Origin: a virus
Direction: 5' to 3' (one strand)
IMG/VR virus record: IMGVR_UViG_3300008448_008955
Location: 32,471 to 96,470 of that record
Length of the DNA: 64,000 bases
Of the stretch, positions 25,095 through 33,364 are shown in pieces. Below the pieces are notes generated by a model. The model was not told the DNA's origin and made no database searches. It was given only the letters and a program-made list of their open reading frames with translations. Numbering within the stretch: the stretch's first letter is position 1; every line of letters begins with the position of its first letter. Both the position numbers and the translations under genes were made by a program.

Positions 25095-25771
25095 AATCTT
25101 TGCTGGCAATATTCAGTAAGTATTCGTTCTCTGTGCCACTCGTTGCCTTGTGGAGTATCAGCAAACTCCTGAAAGCATGGCGTGCCAAGTGTGTAGTGCA
25201 GTAACTTGGCGTCGGCATTTGGCCCGTATTCATCAGGCAACCAGTTCCATTCAGGTGGGAGTTCGCCCACACGCTCATCATCCAGCCAAGTAAACCTGTG
25301 TAGTTCAGCACCGGTTGCTTTTTGCACAAACTCGGGAGTGAGTTTGCGATTGGGAAAACTGTTGCAGTTCCAGAGTATGACACTTGACCAGTTCTTGCGT
25401 GGATAATCTTCGTTCTTGGACCCTAGATACTTCTCAGTCATTCGAGTTTTGTAGTCATGCTTGACCACCATGACATCATTATAGGGATTTTGCAAGTCCC
25501 ATAATTCAGCAATGTCCCCACGTACAATCATGTCGCCGTCTATAAAGATAGCCCATCCTGTGTACTCCATCAAGTGAGGCACCAAGAAACGTGTGTAGAT
25601 AAAATGATTTGAGCCGTCTGTGTGCGTTTCTGAATAGTCCCGAAACAGATTAAGTGCCACAGGCACAATAGCAACAGGTCTAGAACTGTTGCGAATGATT
25701 GAATTCACACAGGTATGATATGCTATGGCTTCTCTAGGATCATATCCTACAAATACAGGAATAGCTTTCAT
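25091..25771 (-). CDS. GT8-like glycosyltransferase
   Basis: A 226-aa protein. PVFVGYDPREAIAYHTC at the N-terminus and WAIFIDGDMIVRGDI (DxD at 78-80) are typical of GT8 family enzymes that use UDP-sugars. The C-terminal LLHYTLGTPCF supplies a likely metal-ligand His. It overlaps both neighbours by four bases. It probably adds a sugar in the same pathway as the island's other enzymes. Confidence 0.9.
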   Translation of the reverse strand: MKAIPVFVGYDPREAIAYHTCVNSIIRNSSRPVAIVPVALNLFRDYSETHTDGSNHFIYTRFLVPHLMEYTGWAIFIDGDMIVRGDIAELWDLQNPYNDVMVVKHDYKTRMTEKYLGSKNEDYPRKNWSSVILWNCNSFPNRKLTPEFVQKATGAELHRFTWLDDERVGELPPEWNWLPDEYGPNADAKLLHYTLGTPCFQEFADTPQGNEWHRERILTEYCQQRL

Positions 25772-26526
25772 TTACGCTCAATGTCCTCTTCCACACAATC
25801 TTCGCCGTACTGAATTTCAATTAACTTGAGTGGTTGATTGGTTTCATTGCACAACTGATGCCACTCACCAAGTTTGATCCAGGTGTGTTGGTGTCGCGCT
25901 GGACTAGCCATCAAGTCATAATCAGTGCTGTGTGGATCCACTGTGTATACTGTGGCTTCACCTTCAGCAACAAACCAAAACTCTGCACGTTTTTCGTGCC
26001 GTTGCATGCTCAAGCATGTCTTGGGATTTACTGTGAGTTCTTTGAGTTTGGTGTTGGCACCCACTTCGTGTAACACTCGATAGTAACCCCAAGTGCGTTC
26101 AGTGCGCGGTTTCTTCCAGTCCTCAAGAATCCAGCTGGAGCTGTTCTTCTTGTCATGTCCCCCAACACCAAACACAAACTCAACGTCGGGCACTGACATT
26201 TCAGGAATGTTTTCCTGTGTGCGATCTCCGCCGTTGGCAAAAATGATTTCAGCATTGGGATGTCGTGCTTTTACCATACGGATAGCATCACAACTGGACC
26301 CATCGTCGTCGTTGTAAACCACAACTTCGTCAACCACTGCAAGATTGCCAACAATGGCCATGCGCTCTTGCAAAGGCATGAAAGGCCTACCTTTTTTACG
26401 GGTAAGCCATTCATCAGAGTTAAGTCCTACTATCAGTCTATCACCCAGTGTTCGGGCAGCTTTGAAATAGGCAATGTGTCCAGAGTGCAGGGGATCAAAT
26501 CCCCCAGTAACTATAACAATTTTCAT
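25768..26526 (-). CDS. Nucleotidylyltransferase-cupin fusion
   Basis: A 252-aa two-domain protein. Residues 1-130 are a cytidylyltransferase-type domain with the GGFDPLHSGH signature (8-17), as in RfaE/TagD-like enzymes that form CDP- or ADP-sugars and CDP-alcohols. Residues about 160-250 are a cupin like the C-terminal domain of mannose-6-phosphate isomerase type II (HEKRAEFWFVAEGEA, LIEIQYGEDCVEEDI). The fusion could make and shape the activated donor for the island's transferases. Heads the minus-strand run. Confidence 0.88.
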   Translation of the reverse strand: MKIVIVTGGFDPLHSGHIAYFKAARTLGDRLIVGLNSDEWLTRKKGRPFMPLQERMAIVGNLAVVDEVVVYNDDDGSSCDAIRMVKARHPNAEIIFANGGDRTQENIPEMSVPDVEFVFGVGGHDKKNSSSWILEDWKKPRTERTWGYYRVLHEVGANTKLKELTVNPKTCLSMQRHEKRAEFWFVAEGEATVYTVDPHSTDYDLMASPARHQHTWIKLGEWHQLCNETNQPLKLIEIQYGEDCVEEDIERK

Positions 26527-26531
26527 ATTGC

Positions 26532-26539
26532 TATTTACT
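26532..26539 (-). promoter_or_regulatory. Late-type box AGTAAATA, near-leaderless
   Basis: AGTAAATA five bases from the ATG at 26526, with no Shine-Dalgarno sequence between. Confidence 0.55.
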
Positions 26540-26549
26540 GGCAGTGCTG

Positions 26550-27002
26550 TTACACGGTAATATCTTCCATGCCAGCTGTGCGTAATCTAGTGATATGACC
26601 CAGCTGCCATTGCTTGGTTTCTAGGCCTTTCATGATACCCAACCAGCGGTTACGCAATAACGCCACTTCGTTGATAATGGTTTCAAAATCAACCACTTCG
26701 TCTTCGCCATCAGCATACTTTTCAGCATCTCGACTAGTTAATGCTCTAGCATAGCTTTCAAGGTACTTTTGAAAATGTTTACGACGAATTTTGCGCAGTT
26801 GTATGTTGAGATAATTTAGCACAGCCTCAATTTCTTGTAGTTGGTTAAATCTGTGCTCCGTATGTCCCGGTAGTTCTTTAAGAGCACGTTCAACTAACCC
26901 ACCAATTCTACAATCGCGTTTGGCATCTTCTAGCTCACGTTCATAGTGAGCAATAAAATCAGGAATCGCCCCAAGATCAGCAACAACTTTACTGTACCAC
27001 AT
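26550..27002 (-). CDS. uvsY: Probable UvsY-like recombination mediator
   Basis: A 150-aa helical, charged protein. The C-terminal part (VALLRNRWLGIMKGLETKQW, then QLGHITRLRTAG) parallels the T4 UvsY C-terminus in arrangement: a hydrophobic helix, a basic short loop, then a helix ending in AG. T4 UvsY (137 aa) loads UvsX onto gp32-coated DNA. UvsX and gp32 are encoded 1.5-4 kb upstream on the same strand, which fits. Similarity is at pattern level, so the call is moderate. Confidence 0.5.
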   Translation of the reverse strand: MWYSKVVADLGAIPDFIAHYERELEDAKRDCRIGGLVERALKELPGHTEHRFNQLQEIEAVLNYLNIQLRKIRRKHFQKYLESYARALTSRDAEKYADGEDEVVDFETIINEVALLRNRWLGIMKGLETKQWQLGHITRLRTAGMEDITV

Positions 27003-28261
27003 TATATGTTTTTCTCATTGAAATATTGATTTATTTCTGGCCAAAGCTTTTTCCAATCAGTGCCGCGCCGTTGATCAATTGTGTCTAATGTTTGTTTTAG
27101 CATGTGCAATCGATCAATTTCGACAGTACCAGCAGCCGCAAGAGCTGCAATACCTTCCAGACGTTTTCGAGACTCAATGTCCCAGTCTGTAGCAATAGGA
27201 AATTCAGTTATCAGTTGATCAAACTGATGTTGAAAAAACTCACCACCAAAAATTTGAGGATGATATATTTTCTCAAGTCCGCTGTCAACCAAGTGATAAT
27301 CCTGCAGAATTTTAGGATTGATTTTTTTATACTCTGCAATTCTTTGTTGCAGATCAATAGCAGTTTTCATTGTTAATGAGGTTATTACTTGATGTACTGA
27401 CAATGCCATCCACCGATGCTGCATTAACGATTCAAAATTGCGCTGCCAATTTTGTAAATTCAACCCATAGCGAACAAACTCTGCTTGATCGCCCCAGCAG
27501 TCTAAACTAGCAGACACATGAACTTGTTTGATTTTTCTTTTAACTGTGAGATCTCGACCAGCATCAATAAACCGTTGCAGGGTTTCTGCATTGCAGTTGA
27601 GATTTGTGTTTATTGCAAGCTCAAGATTTTTATTGTCAAGGCTGTATAAGATCTCTAAGATTTGCCAGAATTCATTTTGCAACAAAGGCTCGCCACCGAG
27701 TATACTGAGCCTTGACAACTTTGATCCATTGTTTTTTAACCAATCAAGATATAGTGAAAAAAGCTGATCACGATCTGGAGATTTATTCACAGATTCTATG
27801 CCCAACGGGTATGGTCCAAACTTTTTAAGTTCTTGGTTTAACTTGGAACTAAACACTGGCAAACAATATACACATGCTAGATCGCAGGTATTGTTTAGAT
27901 AAATTTCGCTGATGCGAGGTGTAACATCTAGGTTATCAGTAGCAAAATCAACAGGGGTCAATCCTGAAATTTGATTGTGGTGCAGGCGGTCGCTAACGCC
28001 GCCTGCTTGCTCTATGTCTTGGCAGTATTCACAACCGCGTCCCGACGGCCATTTGCCTTGCAGCATAAGGCGTCGATCATCAAGAACTTCAGGAGTATTG
28101 TGAAATGAATCAAAAGTTTCTGGGGTCACTTCGACAGGAGAAACTCTATGACAACTTGACGACTTGCCATTGTAGAGTCTTAGAGTATTCCAACCCCATT
28201 TAAGCACACATGCAGATGCATTGTGAATAGGAAAAACGCTGTTATTCCCATTCTTCGTCAT
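27002..28261 (-). CDS. Radical SAM protein
   Basis: A 419-aa protein; I take the ATG at 28261, because upstream in-frame codons are a Thr/Lys-rich antisense-like reading of the preceding gene. CxxxCxxC is C126, C130, C133 (CDLACVYC). N-terminal cysteines (C18, C37, C77, C80) may hold an auxiliary cluster. LSILGGEPLLQ is the GGEPLL motif of SPASM-type peptide and sugar radical SAM enzymes. Starts inside the 85-aa acidic gene. Substrate unknown. Confidence 0.88.
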   Translation of the reverse strand: MTKNGNNSVFPIHNASACVLKWGWNTLRLYNGKSSSCHRVSPVEVTPETFDSFHNTPEVLDDRRLMLQGKWPSGRGCEYCQDIEQAGGVSDRLHHNQISGLTPVDFATDNLDVTPRISEIYLNNTCDLACVYCLPVFSSKLNQELKKFGPYPLGIESVNKSPDRDQLFSLYLDWLKNNGSKLSRLSILGGEPLLQNEFWQILEILYSLDNKNLELAINTNLNCNAETLQRFIDAGRDLTVKRKIKQVHVSASLDCWGDQAEFVRYGLNLQNWQRNFESLMQHRWMALSVHQVITSLTMKTAIDLQQRIAEYKKINPKILQDYHLVDSGLEKIYHPQIFGGEFFQHQFDQLITEFPIATDWDIESRKRLEGIAALAAAGTVEIDRLHMLKQTLDTIDQRRGTDWKKLWPEINQYFNEKNI

Positions 28262-28499
28262 TGTATTCACTGTCTTCGTCGTACTCTTCTTCTTGTTCGT
28301 AGTCCTTGTCGTTGTCAAGGTAACTAGTGAGAGCACGTTTAACATCCGAATCGTGTTTGAAGACATCTCGAATGTCTTCGGGATCTTCGTCGTTGTCAAT
28401 GAGAATCGATACCAACGTTTCCGCGGCTTCTGTTCTATCAACGGTGTTAACGTAGCGTTTTAGCTCACCCCAAATTTCGCTAGCGATATGTGAATGCAT
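28242..28499 (-). CDS. Acidic small protein
   Basis: An 85-aa protein with a helical N-terminus (EIWGELKRYVNTVDRTEAAETL) and an extremely acidic C-terminal tail made almost only of Asp, Glu, Tyr, Asn (about residues 63-85). Its stop lies inside the radical SAM gene and its start overlaps the UvsX stop as TAATG, so it is coupled to both. Acidic tails are typical of DNA mimics and SSB-interacting proteins; either is possible. Confidence 0.8.
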   Translation of the reverse strand: MHSHIASEIWGELKRYVNTVDRTEAAETLVSILIDNDEDPEDIRDVFKHDSDVKRALTSYLDNDKDYEQEEEYDEDSEYNDEEWE

Positions 28500-29560
28500 T
28501 AGACCTCCTCGTTGTCAGCTTCGCTGGTACTTACCTTGTCTGCTTGATTGGCAAAATCTGCCATGATCTTGTCAAGACAACCGTCTTCGTTGGCTTCCCA
28601 AGCTTTACGGAACTGTTTGATAATTTCACCGTCTGATGTAACAAACATCAATCGGTTACCGTCTTTTTTCAGCATGCCTTTCTTTTCAGCCAAGTCAACA
28701 AGACCACTGTAAGGGCTCATGCCTTGTTCATAAGGAATTTTAACTTGCACACCTTCAAATGGTTTGGCATAGCGAGTTTTCATAACCTTGCATGCACTTC
28801 GAATGCCCATGACGTCTGTGACTTTGTTGCCATCCTCATCTTCTTTGAGTTTGAGTTTGCGCATGGCCACAACAATTGAGCTAGCGTAAATGAAACCTTG
28901 ACCGCCTGAGATTTTGTCGTCTGGGTCAAACATGTCTTGTGAAGCGTATGTATGATTAGTACATACCAAGCCAACGTTGTAGCTACCGAACATATTGACA
29001 CAATTGCGAACCAAGGCTGTGAGTGCTTTGGGCTTGCGACCTAAGTCACCTTTCATTTCGCCTGCTTCAAACTGATTAACGTCTGTGGGAGTCAACAACA
29101 TACCCAGGCTGTCGATTACAAACATGACTTTAGGGCGCTCACCGTCGGGCAGAGCCTTGTAATCACTCATGAATGTAGCAATGGTCTTGGCCACATCATC
29201 GATCATGGCCATACTCAGCTTCAGCAATTTGCTTTCGTCTGTGCTTACACCAAGTGCGTGTAGCCAGGCTTCGTCAAGAGCGTTTTCTGAGTCAATCAGC
29301 ACAACATAGATGCCTTGTTCTTGTGCGTGTTTGATAATGTTGCCTGAGCAGATGTAACTTTTACCTGCGCCGGATTCTCCAGCAAACACAGTAACCTTGC
29401 CTAGTGGAACGCCTTTGTTGAAGTCTCCACTGATTAGATAATTCAGTGCATAGTTGCCTGTTGAGATCCAATCTGTAGGATCATTAAAGCCGATACTAAG
29501 GCCGTCAATGCTCTTAGTGATTTCCTTGCGGAATTTTGAAATGTCAAATGGTTTACCCAT
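28499..29560 (-). CDS. uvsX: UvsX recombinase (RecA-like)
   Basis: A 353-aa protein from the ATG at 29560, preceded by AAGGAT. Walker A GESGAGKS at 61-68, Walker B VMFVIDSLGML, and NHTYASQDMFDPDDKISGG as the L2-type loop. UvsX coats single-stranded DNA and catalyses strand exchange in T4-type recombination-dependent replication. gp32 lies just upstream and UvsY-like just downstream on the same strand. An acidic C-terminus is present, as in T4. Confidence 0.95.
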   Translation of the reverse strand: MGKPFDISKFRKEITKSIDGLSIGFNDPTDWISTGNYALNYLISGDFNKGVPLGKVTVFAGESGAGKSYICSGNIIKHAQEQGIYVVLIDSENALDEAWLHALGVSTDESKLLKLSMAMIDDVAKTIATFMSDYKALPDGERPKVMFVIDSLGMLLTPTDVNQFEAGEMKGDLGRKPKALTALVRNCVNMFGSYNVGLVCTNHTYASQDMFDPDDKISGGQGFIYASSIVVAMRKLKLKEDEDGNKVTDVMGIRSACKVMKTRYAKPFEGVQVKIPYEQGMSPYSGLVDLAEKKGMLKKDGNRLMFVTSDGEIIKQFRKAWEANEDGCLDKIMADFANQADKVSTSEADNEEV

Positions 29561-29562
29561 GA

Positions 29563-30309
29563 TCAATCCTTAAACAATTTTATATAATCTACTGTATTAG
29601 TAGGAAAGAATTTTAATCTGCGCGGTTGCTCATAAAATCTTTTATTGGTTTTTTGCATTACCAACATATGACACATCGCTGTTTCAAAAAAATCAAGATC
29701 AACTGCGTATTCCTTTCCGTCGGTAACATCAGTTGATATTTTAACACACTTTTCAATAGTGTTAAAGTATTCTTGGTTAGACTCTGCAACAATGTGACAA
29801 AAATCTTCAACCTTTTCATCCACAGGGTGCAGTCCACACTCTTTCAAAAACAACGACACAGCGGCCGGGCTATTCCAAAAACTTGTTATGTCAAGCACGT
29901 GGTCAGCATCTGCAAACCAACCTTCAGACTGATGTACTTTGTCCAACAATGTGTTAGATAATACTTCAATCTGTTCTTGAATAGTAACTCCATCTTGACG
30001 TAGAATCACAGGTTTGTTGAACTCAGGAATAGCCTTTTTCCACTTTTTTAATCCCATCAATATAATCAATAGCCTACCAAACGTACTAAACGAACTTGAA
30101 CTAATGATTGTATTGCCTGCTGCTCTTTCTTTGACCATATCAATATCTGGATGTTTTACTTGATAGAATCTAGAAAGAGGATAGTGATGATGTAAGTTGT
30201 TGCCCTTAACAAAAGAAGGAAACGCAGAGTTTCCTTCTTTTGTACAACAGTCCATTAGAGCTGTTACTGTATGCCCTAATGCACCGTTGTGGTAGCAAAA
30301 AGCAAGCAT
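29563..30309 (-). CDS. Hypothetical protein between uvsX and gene 32
   Basis: A 248-aa protein beginning MLAFCYHNGALGHTVTALMD, with a repeated Ser cluster (IISSSSFSTFGRLLI) and a C-terminal basic end (NKRFYEQPRRLKFFP). No Walker, zinc or transmembrane motif is evident. Its start overlaps the gp32 stop and its end abuts uvsX, so it is an operon member. I do not recognise the family. A nucleotide- or sugar-binding Rossmann fold is conceivable from the N-terminal GALGHTV. Confidence 0.8.
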   Translation of the reverse strand: MLAFCYHNGALGHTVTALMDCCTKEGNSAFPSFVKGNNLHHHYPLSRFYQVKHPDIDMVKERAAGNTIISSSSFSTFGRLLIILMGLKKWKKAIPEFNKPVILRQDGVTIQEQIEVLSNTLLDKVHQSEGWFADADHVLDITSFWNSPAAVSLFLKECGLHPVDEKVEDFCHIVAESNQEYFNTIEKCVKISTDVTDGKEYAVDLDFFETAMCHMLVMQKTNKRFYEQPRRLKFFPTNTVDYIKLFKD

Positions 30310-31304
30310 TACTTGGTTTGACGGCTACGGATCATGGCCAAAATGTCTTGTGCATTTTGTGTTGCCTTGGGTGCTGCAATCGGTGCAGCGGCTGCTTCAG
30401 CGGCGTCTTCTTCCCATGGTGCTGCTTCTGCTGCCGGAGCAGGAGTTGCTGTACGTGCCACAGGTGCAGGTGCTGCTGGTGCTGCGGCTTCGTCTGTGCT
30501 GCCGCCTTGAGGAGCGCCAACTCCGGCTGGGCGGAAGTACTGACCCCAACGCTCTGTGTCGTAAGGCTGACCATCTACTGATGCTTCAAACATCTCTTTG
30601 ATCACTTTGAGTTCAACATCGCCTGGCTTCTTGGGCAGGAACGTACTCAAATCAAACAAGCCATGTTTTTCGACAGCGGCTTGCTCGTCTTCAGTGAGTG
30701 CTGACTCTTTACGTGCCCACTTGCTTCCGTTGTAGTCAGCGAAACCGCCCTTGCTGCCTTTGCTGATGCGGAAGTCCAAGCCACGCAGATAATCTGTGGG
30801 CAGTTCTTCCAGTTCAGGATCCATCAACGCACCTTTGATGGTGGTAAAGATCTGAGGACCAATAATGAACTTACGGATTGGGTTTTCAGGAGTTGTATCA
30901 TCGCTGAGTGGATTCTCGCGAACAAAACCTTGGAAGATGTAGCTACGCTTCTTCCAGTATTTGCGACCCATGTCTTCAAGGCTCTTGTCCTTGAACCAGG
31001 TACGCACCTCTGTCAAGATAGGGCAGGTCTCGCCCCACATTTCCACGCAAGGTACTTGAACCATAACTTGCTTGGAGTCCATTTCGCCTTTGACGCCGTT
31101 GAAGGGTAGACGAATCATTGCTCGTTCTTGCCAGAAGAAAGTGTTCTTAGGATTGCCATCTGGGAGGAAGCGCAGTGTGGCGCTTTGGCCTTCTTCCATA
31201 TTCCAGTGTGGGTAGATTGATCGGTCACCGCCTCCGGTGCTACCTTCTTTGCCTTTGTTTTCTGCTGCCTGTAAACGTGCGCGGATTTCTGCTAATGATG
31301 CCAT
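30309..31304 (-). CDS. 32: Single-stranded DNA-binding protein (gp32-like)
   Basis: A 331-aa protein. A basic N-terminus (MASLAEIRARLQAAENKGKE) is followed by an OB-like core with the conserved IYPHWNMEEGQSATLRFLPD opening, a Cys pair (CVEMWGETCPI) that may bind zinc, and a long Ala/Pro-rich C-terminal tail ending in a short helix (DILAMIRSRQT). gp32 coats replication single strands and recruits UvsY, UvsX, helicase and polymerase. T4 gp32 has 301 residues. A sigma70-type promoter lies 80 bases upstream. Confidence 0.92.
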   Translation of the reverse strand: MASLAEIRARLQAAENKGKEGSTGGGDRSIYPHWNMEEGQSATLRFLPDGNPKNTFFWQERAMIRLPFNGVKGEMDSKQVMVQVPCVEMWGETCPILTEVRTWFKDKSLEDMGRKYWKKRSYIFQGFVRENPLSDDTTPENPIRKFIIGPQIFTTIKGALMDPELEELPTDYLRGLDFRISKGSKGGFADYNGSKWARKESALTEDEQAAVEKHGLFDLSTFLPKKPGDVELKVIKEMFEASVDGQPYDTERWGQYFRPAGVGAPQGGSTDEAAAPAAPAPVARTATPAPAAEAAPWEEDAAEAAAAPIAAPKATQNAQDILAMIRSRQTK

Positions 31305-31386
31305 AGTATTTTACCTTTCTAAAGTTGCCTATGTTATATGCCTATCTAATAATTTAGATGTTTAGTTGCCTGTGCATACAAGTTGT

Positions 31387-31415
31387 ATTGTACGCGAATG
31401 TATTTAGTATCACAA
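31387..31415 (-). promoter_or_regulatory. Sigma70-type promoter of gene 32
   Basis: TTGTGA (31410-31415), 17-base spacer, TACAAT (31387-31392). The 80-base leader to the ATG contains two GGCAACT repeats and an ACAA/TTGT inverted repeat, candidates for autogenous gp32 binding. The rest of the 148-base interval to 31452 has no gene that I can support. Confidence 0.6.
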
Positions 31416-31452
31416 TACAAAAGGCAAAGTTTTTTGTTCAATAAGTACTGTG

Positions 31453-32793
31453 ATGGACAACAATCCTTTTTATGTCTACGACACGCATGACTGTGTGTGG
31501 ACCAGCAATCCTGAATTTAAAAATTTAACCGAATGGTTTGTGTGGGACCCGCATACCTGGTGGGAGTATGCCTATGCATTGTCGCAGGGTGTGGAGTTCT
31601 TCCCAAACGCAGAAATATATCGCGGCGTACGGCCACCTGGTCCAGGAGAGATTGACTTTGGCAACGACAAACGAAAAAAAGTTGCTATCTTGTTTTACGA
31701 ACATGTTAGACGACATCTTGCATCTGGACAGGTATCTGACTCTGGTCCCATTGAGGACTACCCAAATGAGATTGTAAACACAGCATTGAACTGGGCTGAC
31801 ATTGTTATTACCTACAGTACAGAACCACTGCAAAATTGGTGGCCTCGTATCTACGGAGACATCAACTATGCGGTACACCATGACAAAATCAAATGTGTGT
31901 TTGCCAGCCACATGCCCTATACTGATCCGCCACCTGATCGTTTTTATACAGATCAATTGAGTTTCTTCAGCATGGTTGCCACAGCTAACCAATACAAAGA
32001 TATAACCGAAGTCACTGTGCCATTTAGGAAATACATGTTTGATATCTTGATGGGTACAGTGAAGACCAGTCGTTTGTATTTGATGTATCGATTGCTAGAA
32101 TCTGACTTCATGGATCAATGCTTGATCAATTTGCAGCCCAGCCCACACGGCGACGATGTCAGCAGATTGCGAACTGTTGACCCGCAAGGCTTCAAAACAC
32201 ACGGACTTATTCAACGTTTTCAAAGTCCTGCACTGGCGGACCTAGAAGAACCTGTGATTGCCAAATTCAAAGAACAAACCAAAGATCTCGATGCAAGAGG
32301 ACAATACAGTGTGAATCTTGTGCACCGTCCAGATTTTGGTGTGCCTGGGGACAATGTATCAATGAGTTGCATTGTGCCTTGGGGAGTGTATCAATCCAGC
32401 TGGTACAGTGTTGTTTGCGAGACTGCGGATTTTGGTAATGTAACTTTTTTGTCTGAAAAAACAGCCAAGTGTTTGTTTGCAAAACGTGTCTTTATTATGT
32501 TCGGGGGCCGTGGTCTTTTACGTAGGCTACGCAATCTAGGATTCCGCACGTTTCACGGAGACATCATTGACGAAAGGTACGACGACGAGCCTGATAATTC
32601 CAAACGCTATGCCCTAGCCTGGCAACAAATAGTAAAACTACAGCACACAGATGGACCTCGTCGGGTGTACGATCATTTCAAAGAAGTACTAGAGCACAAC
32701 CATCAAATGATGTTGGCTTTGCCTAAACAACAACTCAAGAACATTCAACAATTTATTCACGCTCCTTTTGCTCTAGAGCAAACAAAAATATAA
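31453..32793 (+). CDS. Glycosyltransferase-like protein
   Basis: A 446-aa protein from the ATG at 31453. The C-terminal half carries VTFLSEKTAKCLFAKRVF, IMFGGRGLL, LGFRTFHGDIIDERYDD, a pattern I associate with fucosyltransferase/exostosin-like GT proteins (sugar-nucleotide-binding SEKTxK block, then a GF-TF-IDE block). The N-terminal half is aromatic-rich and unassigned. It sits next to two oxygenase-like genes, away from the main island, and may modify virion protein or DNA sugar. Confidence 0.6.
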   Translation: MDNNPFYVYDTHDCVWTSNPEFKNLTEWFVWDPHTWWEYAYALSQGVEFFPNAEIYRGVRPPGPGEIDFGNDKRKKVAILFYEHVRRHLASGQVSDSGPIEDYPNEIVNTALNWADIVITYSTEPLQNWWPRIYGDINYAVHHDKIKCVFASHMPYTDPPPDRFYTDQLSFFSMVATANQYKDITEVTVPFRKYMFDILMGTVKTSRLYLMYRLLESDFMDQCLINLQPSPHGDDVSRLRTVDPQGFKTHGLIQRFQSPALADLEEPVIAKFKEQTKDLDARGQYSVNLVHRPDFGVPGDNVSMSCIVPWGVYQSSWYSVVCETADFGNVTFLSEKTAKCLFAKRVFIMFGGRGLLRRLRNLGFRTFHGDIIDERYDDEPDNSKRYALAWQQIVKLQHTDGPRRVYDHFKEVLEHNHQMMLALPKQQLKNIQQFIHAPFALEQTKI

Positions 32794-32811
32794 AAAACTC
32801 AGAGATTTATT

Positions 32812-32819
32812 AGTAAATA
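32812..32819 (+). promoter_or_regulatory. Late-type box AGTAAATA, near-leaderless
   Basis: AGTAAATA five bases before the ATG at 32825, with no Shine-Dalgarno sequence. Confidence 0.55.
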
Positions 32820-32824
32820 CCATT

Positions 32825-33364
32825 ATGACTATTCACCATATCTACGATACTGCCTCTGAAGTCACCTCTGTTGCCAGCAACCTATGGAGTGTAAAAGACT
32901 GCTTTGCTGAAGACACATTTCAACAGTTGGCTACCACACATTTGAATCATGTGGATGCCTGGCACCGACACGCTGACTGCCTGGAGTATCGACTACAACT
33001 CACACCTGAGTCTCCTACGCTAAAACGACTGCAGGACATGGCTCCCAAAATTATGCCTGAGCTAGAAAAAATCACTGGGATCAAGCTAATGCCTGCAGAG
33101 TGTAAAATGTGGCTGGATTTGAGTAACTGGCATTGTCCTTATCACTCAGATGCTGAATTGCTGGTTGTAACTTATCAAGTGTACCTGTGGACACATGGCG
33201 ATGTGCATGGCACTGAATTCACGCATAGTGATCCACGCACAAGGATTGATTTTGTGCCCAACACAGGCTATATCAATTTAAACACTGACTGCAAAGAACA
33301 CCACGTAGACACTATCACAGGCACACGGTTAAGTGCTTGCTGGCAGTTCCGCGCCAAAGTGTAA
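32825..33364 (+). CDS. 2OG-Fe(II) oxygenase-like protein
   Basis: A 179-aa protein with H107-x-D109 (YHSD), distal H159/H160 and R168-x-S170 (TRLS), the HxD...H...RxS pattern of 2OG-Fe(II) dioxygenases. The strand MWLDLSNWHCPYHSDAELL and the WTHGDVHGTEFTH turn agree with a double-stranded beta-helix. It overlaps the next oxygenase-like gene tail to tail by 36 bases. Substrate unknown. Confidence 0.65.
   Translation: MTIHHIYDTASEVTSVASNLWSVKDCFAEDTFQQLATTHLNHVDAWHRHADCLEYRLQLTPESPTLKRLQDMAPKIMPELEKITGIKLMPAECKMWLDLSNWHCPYHSDAELLVVTYQVYLWTHGDVHGTEFTHSDPRTRIDFVPNTGYINLNTDCKEHHVDTITGTRLSACWQFRAKV

Noticed and set aside
27002-28441. Longer N-terminus of the radical SAM protein from 28441
   Set aside because: The added 60 residues are Thr/Lys-rich and lie wholly inside the acidic 85-aa gene. 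The ATG at 28261 gives a normal family start.
28242-28499. RiPP precursor peptide for the neighbouring radical SAM enzyme
   Set aside because: No leader/core organisation, Cys cluster or Gly-Gly site. Kept only as a low-weight alternative in the findings.
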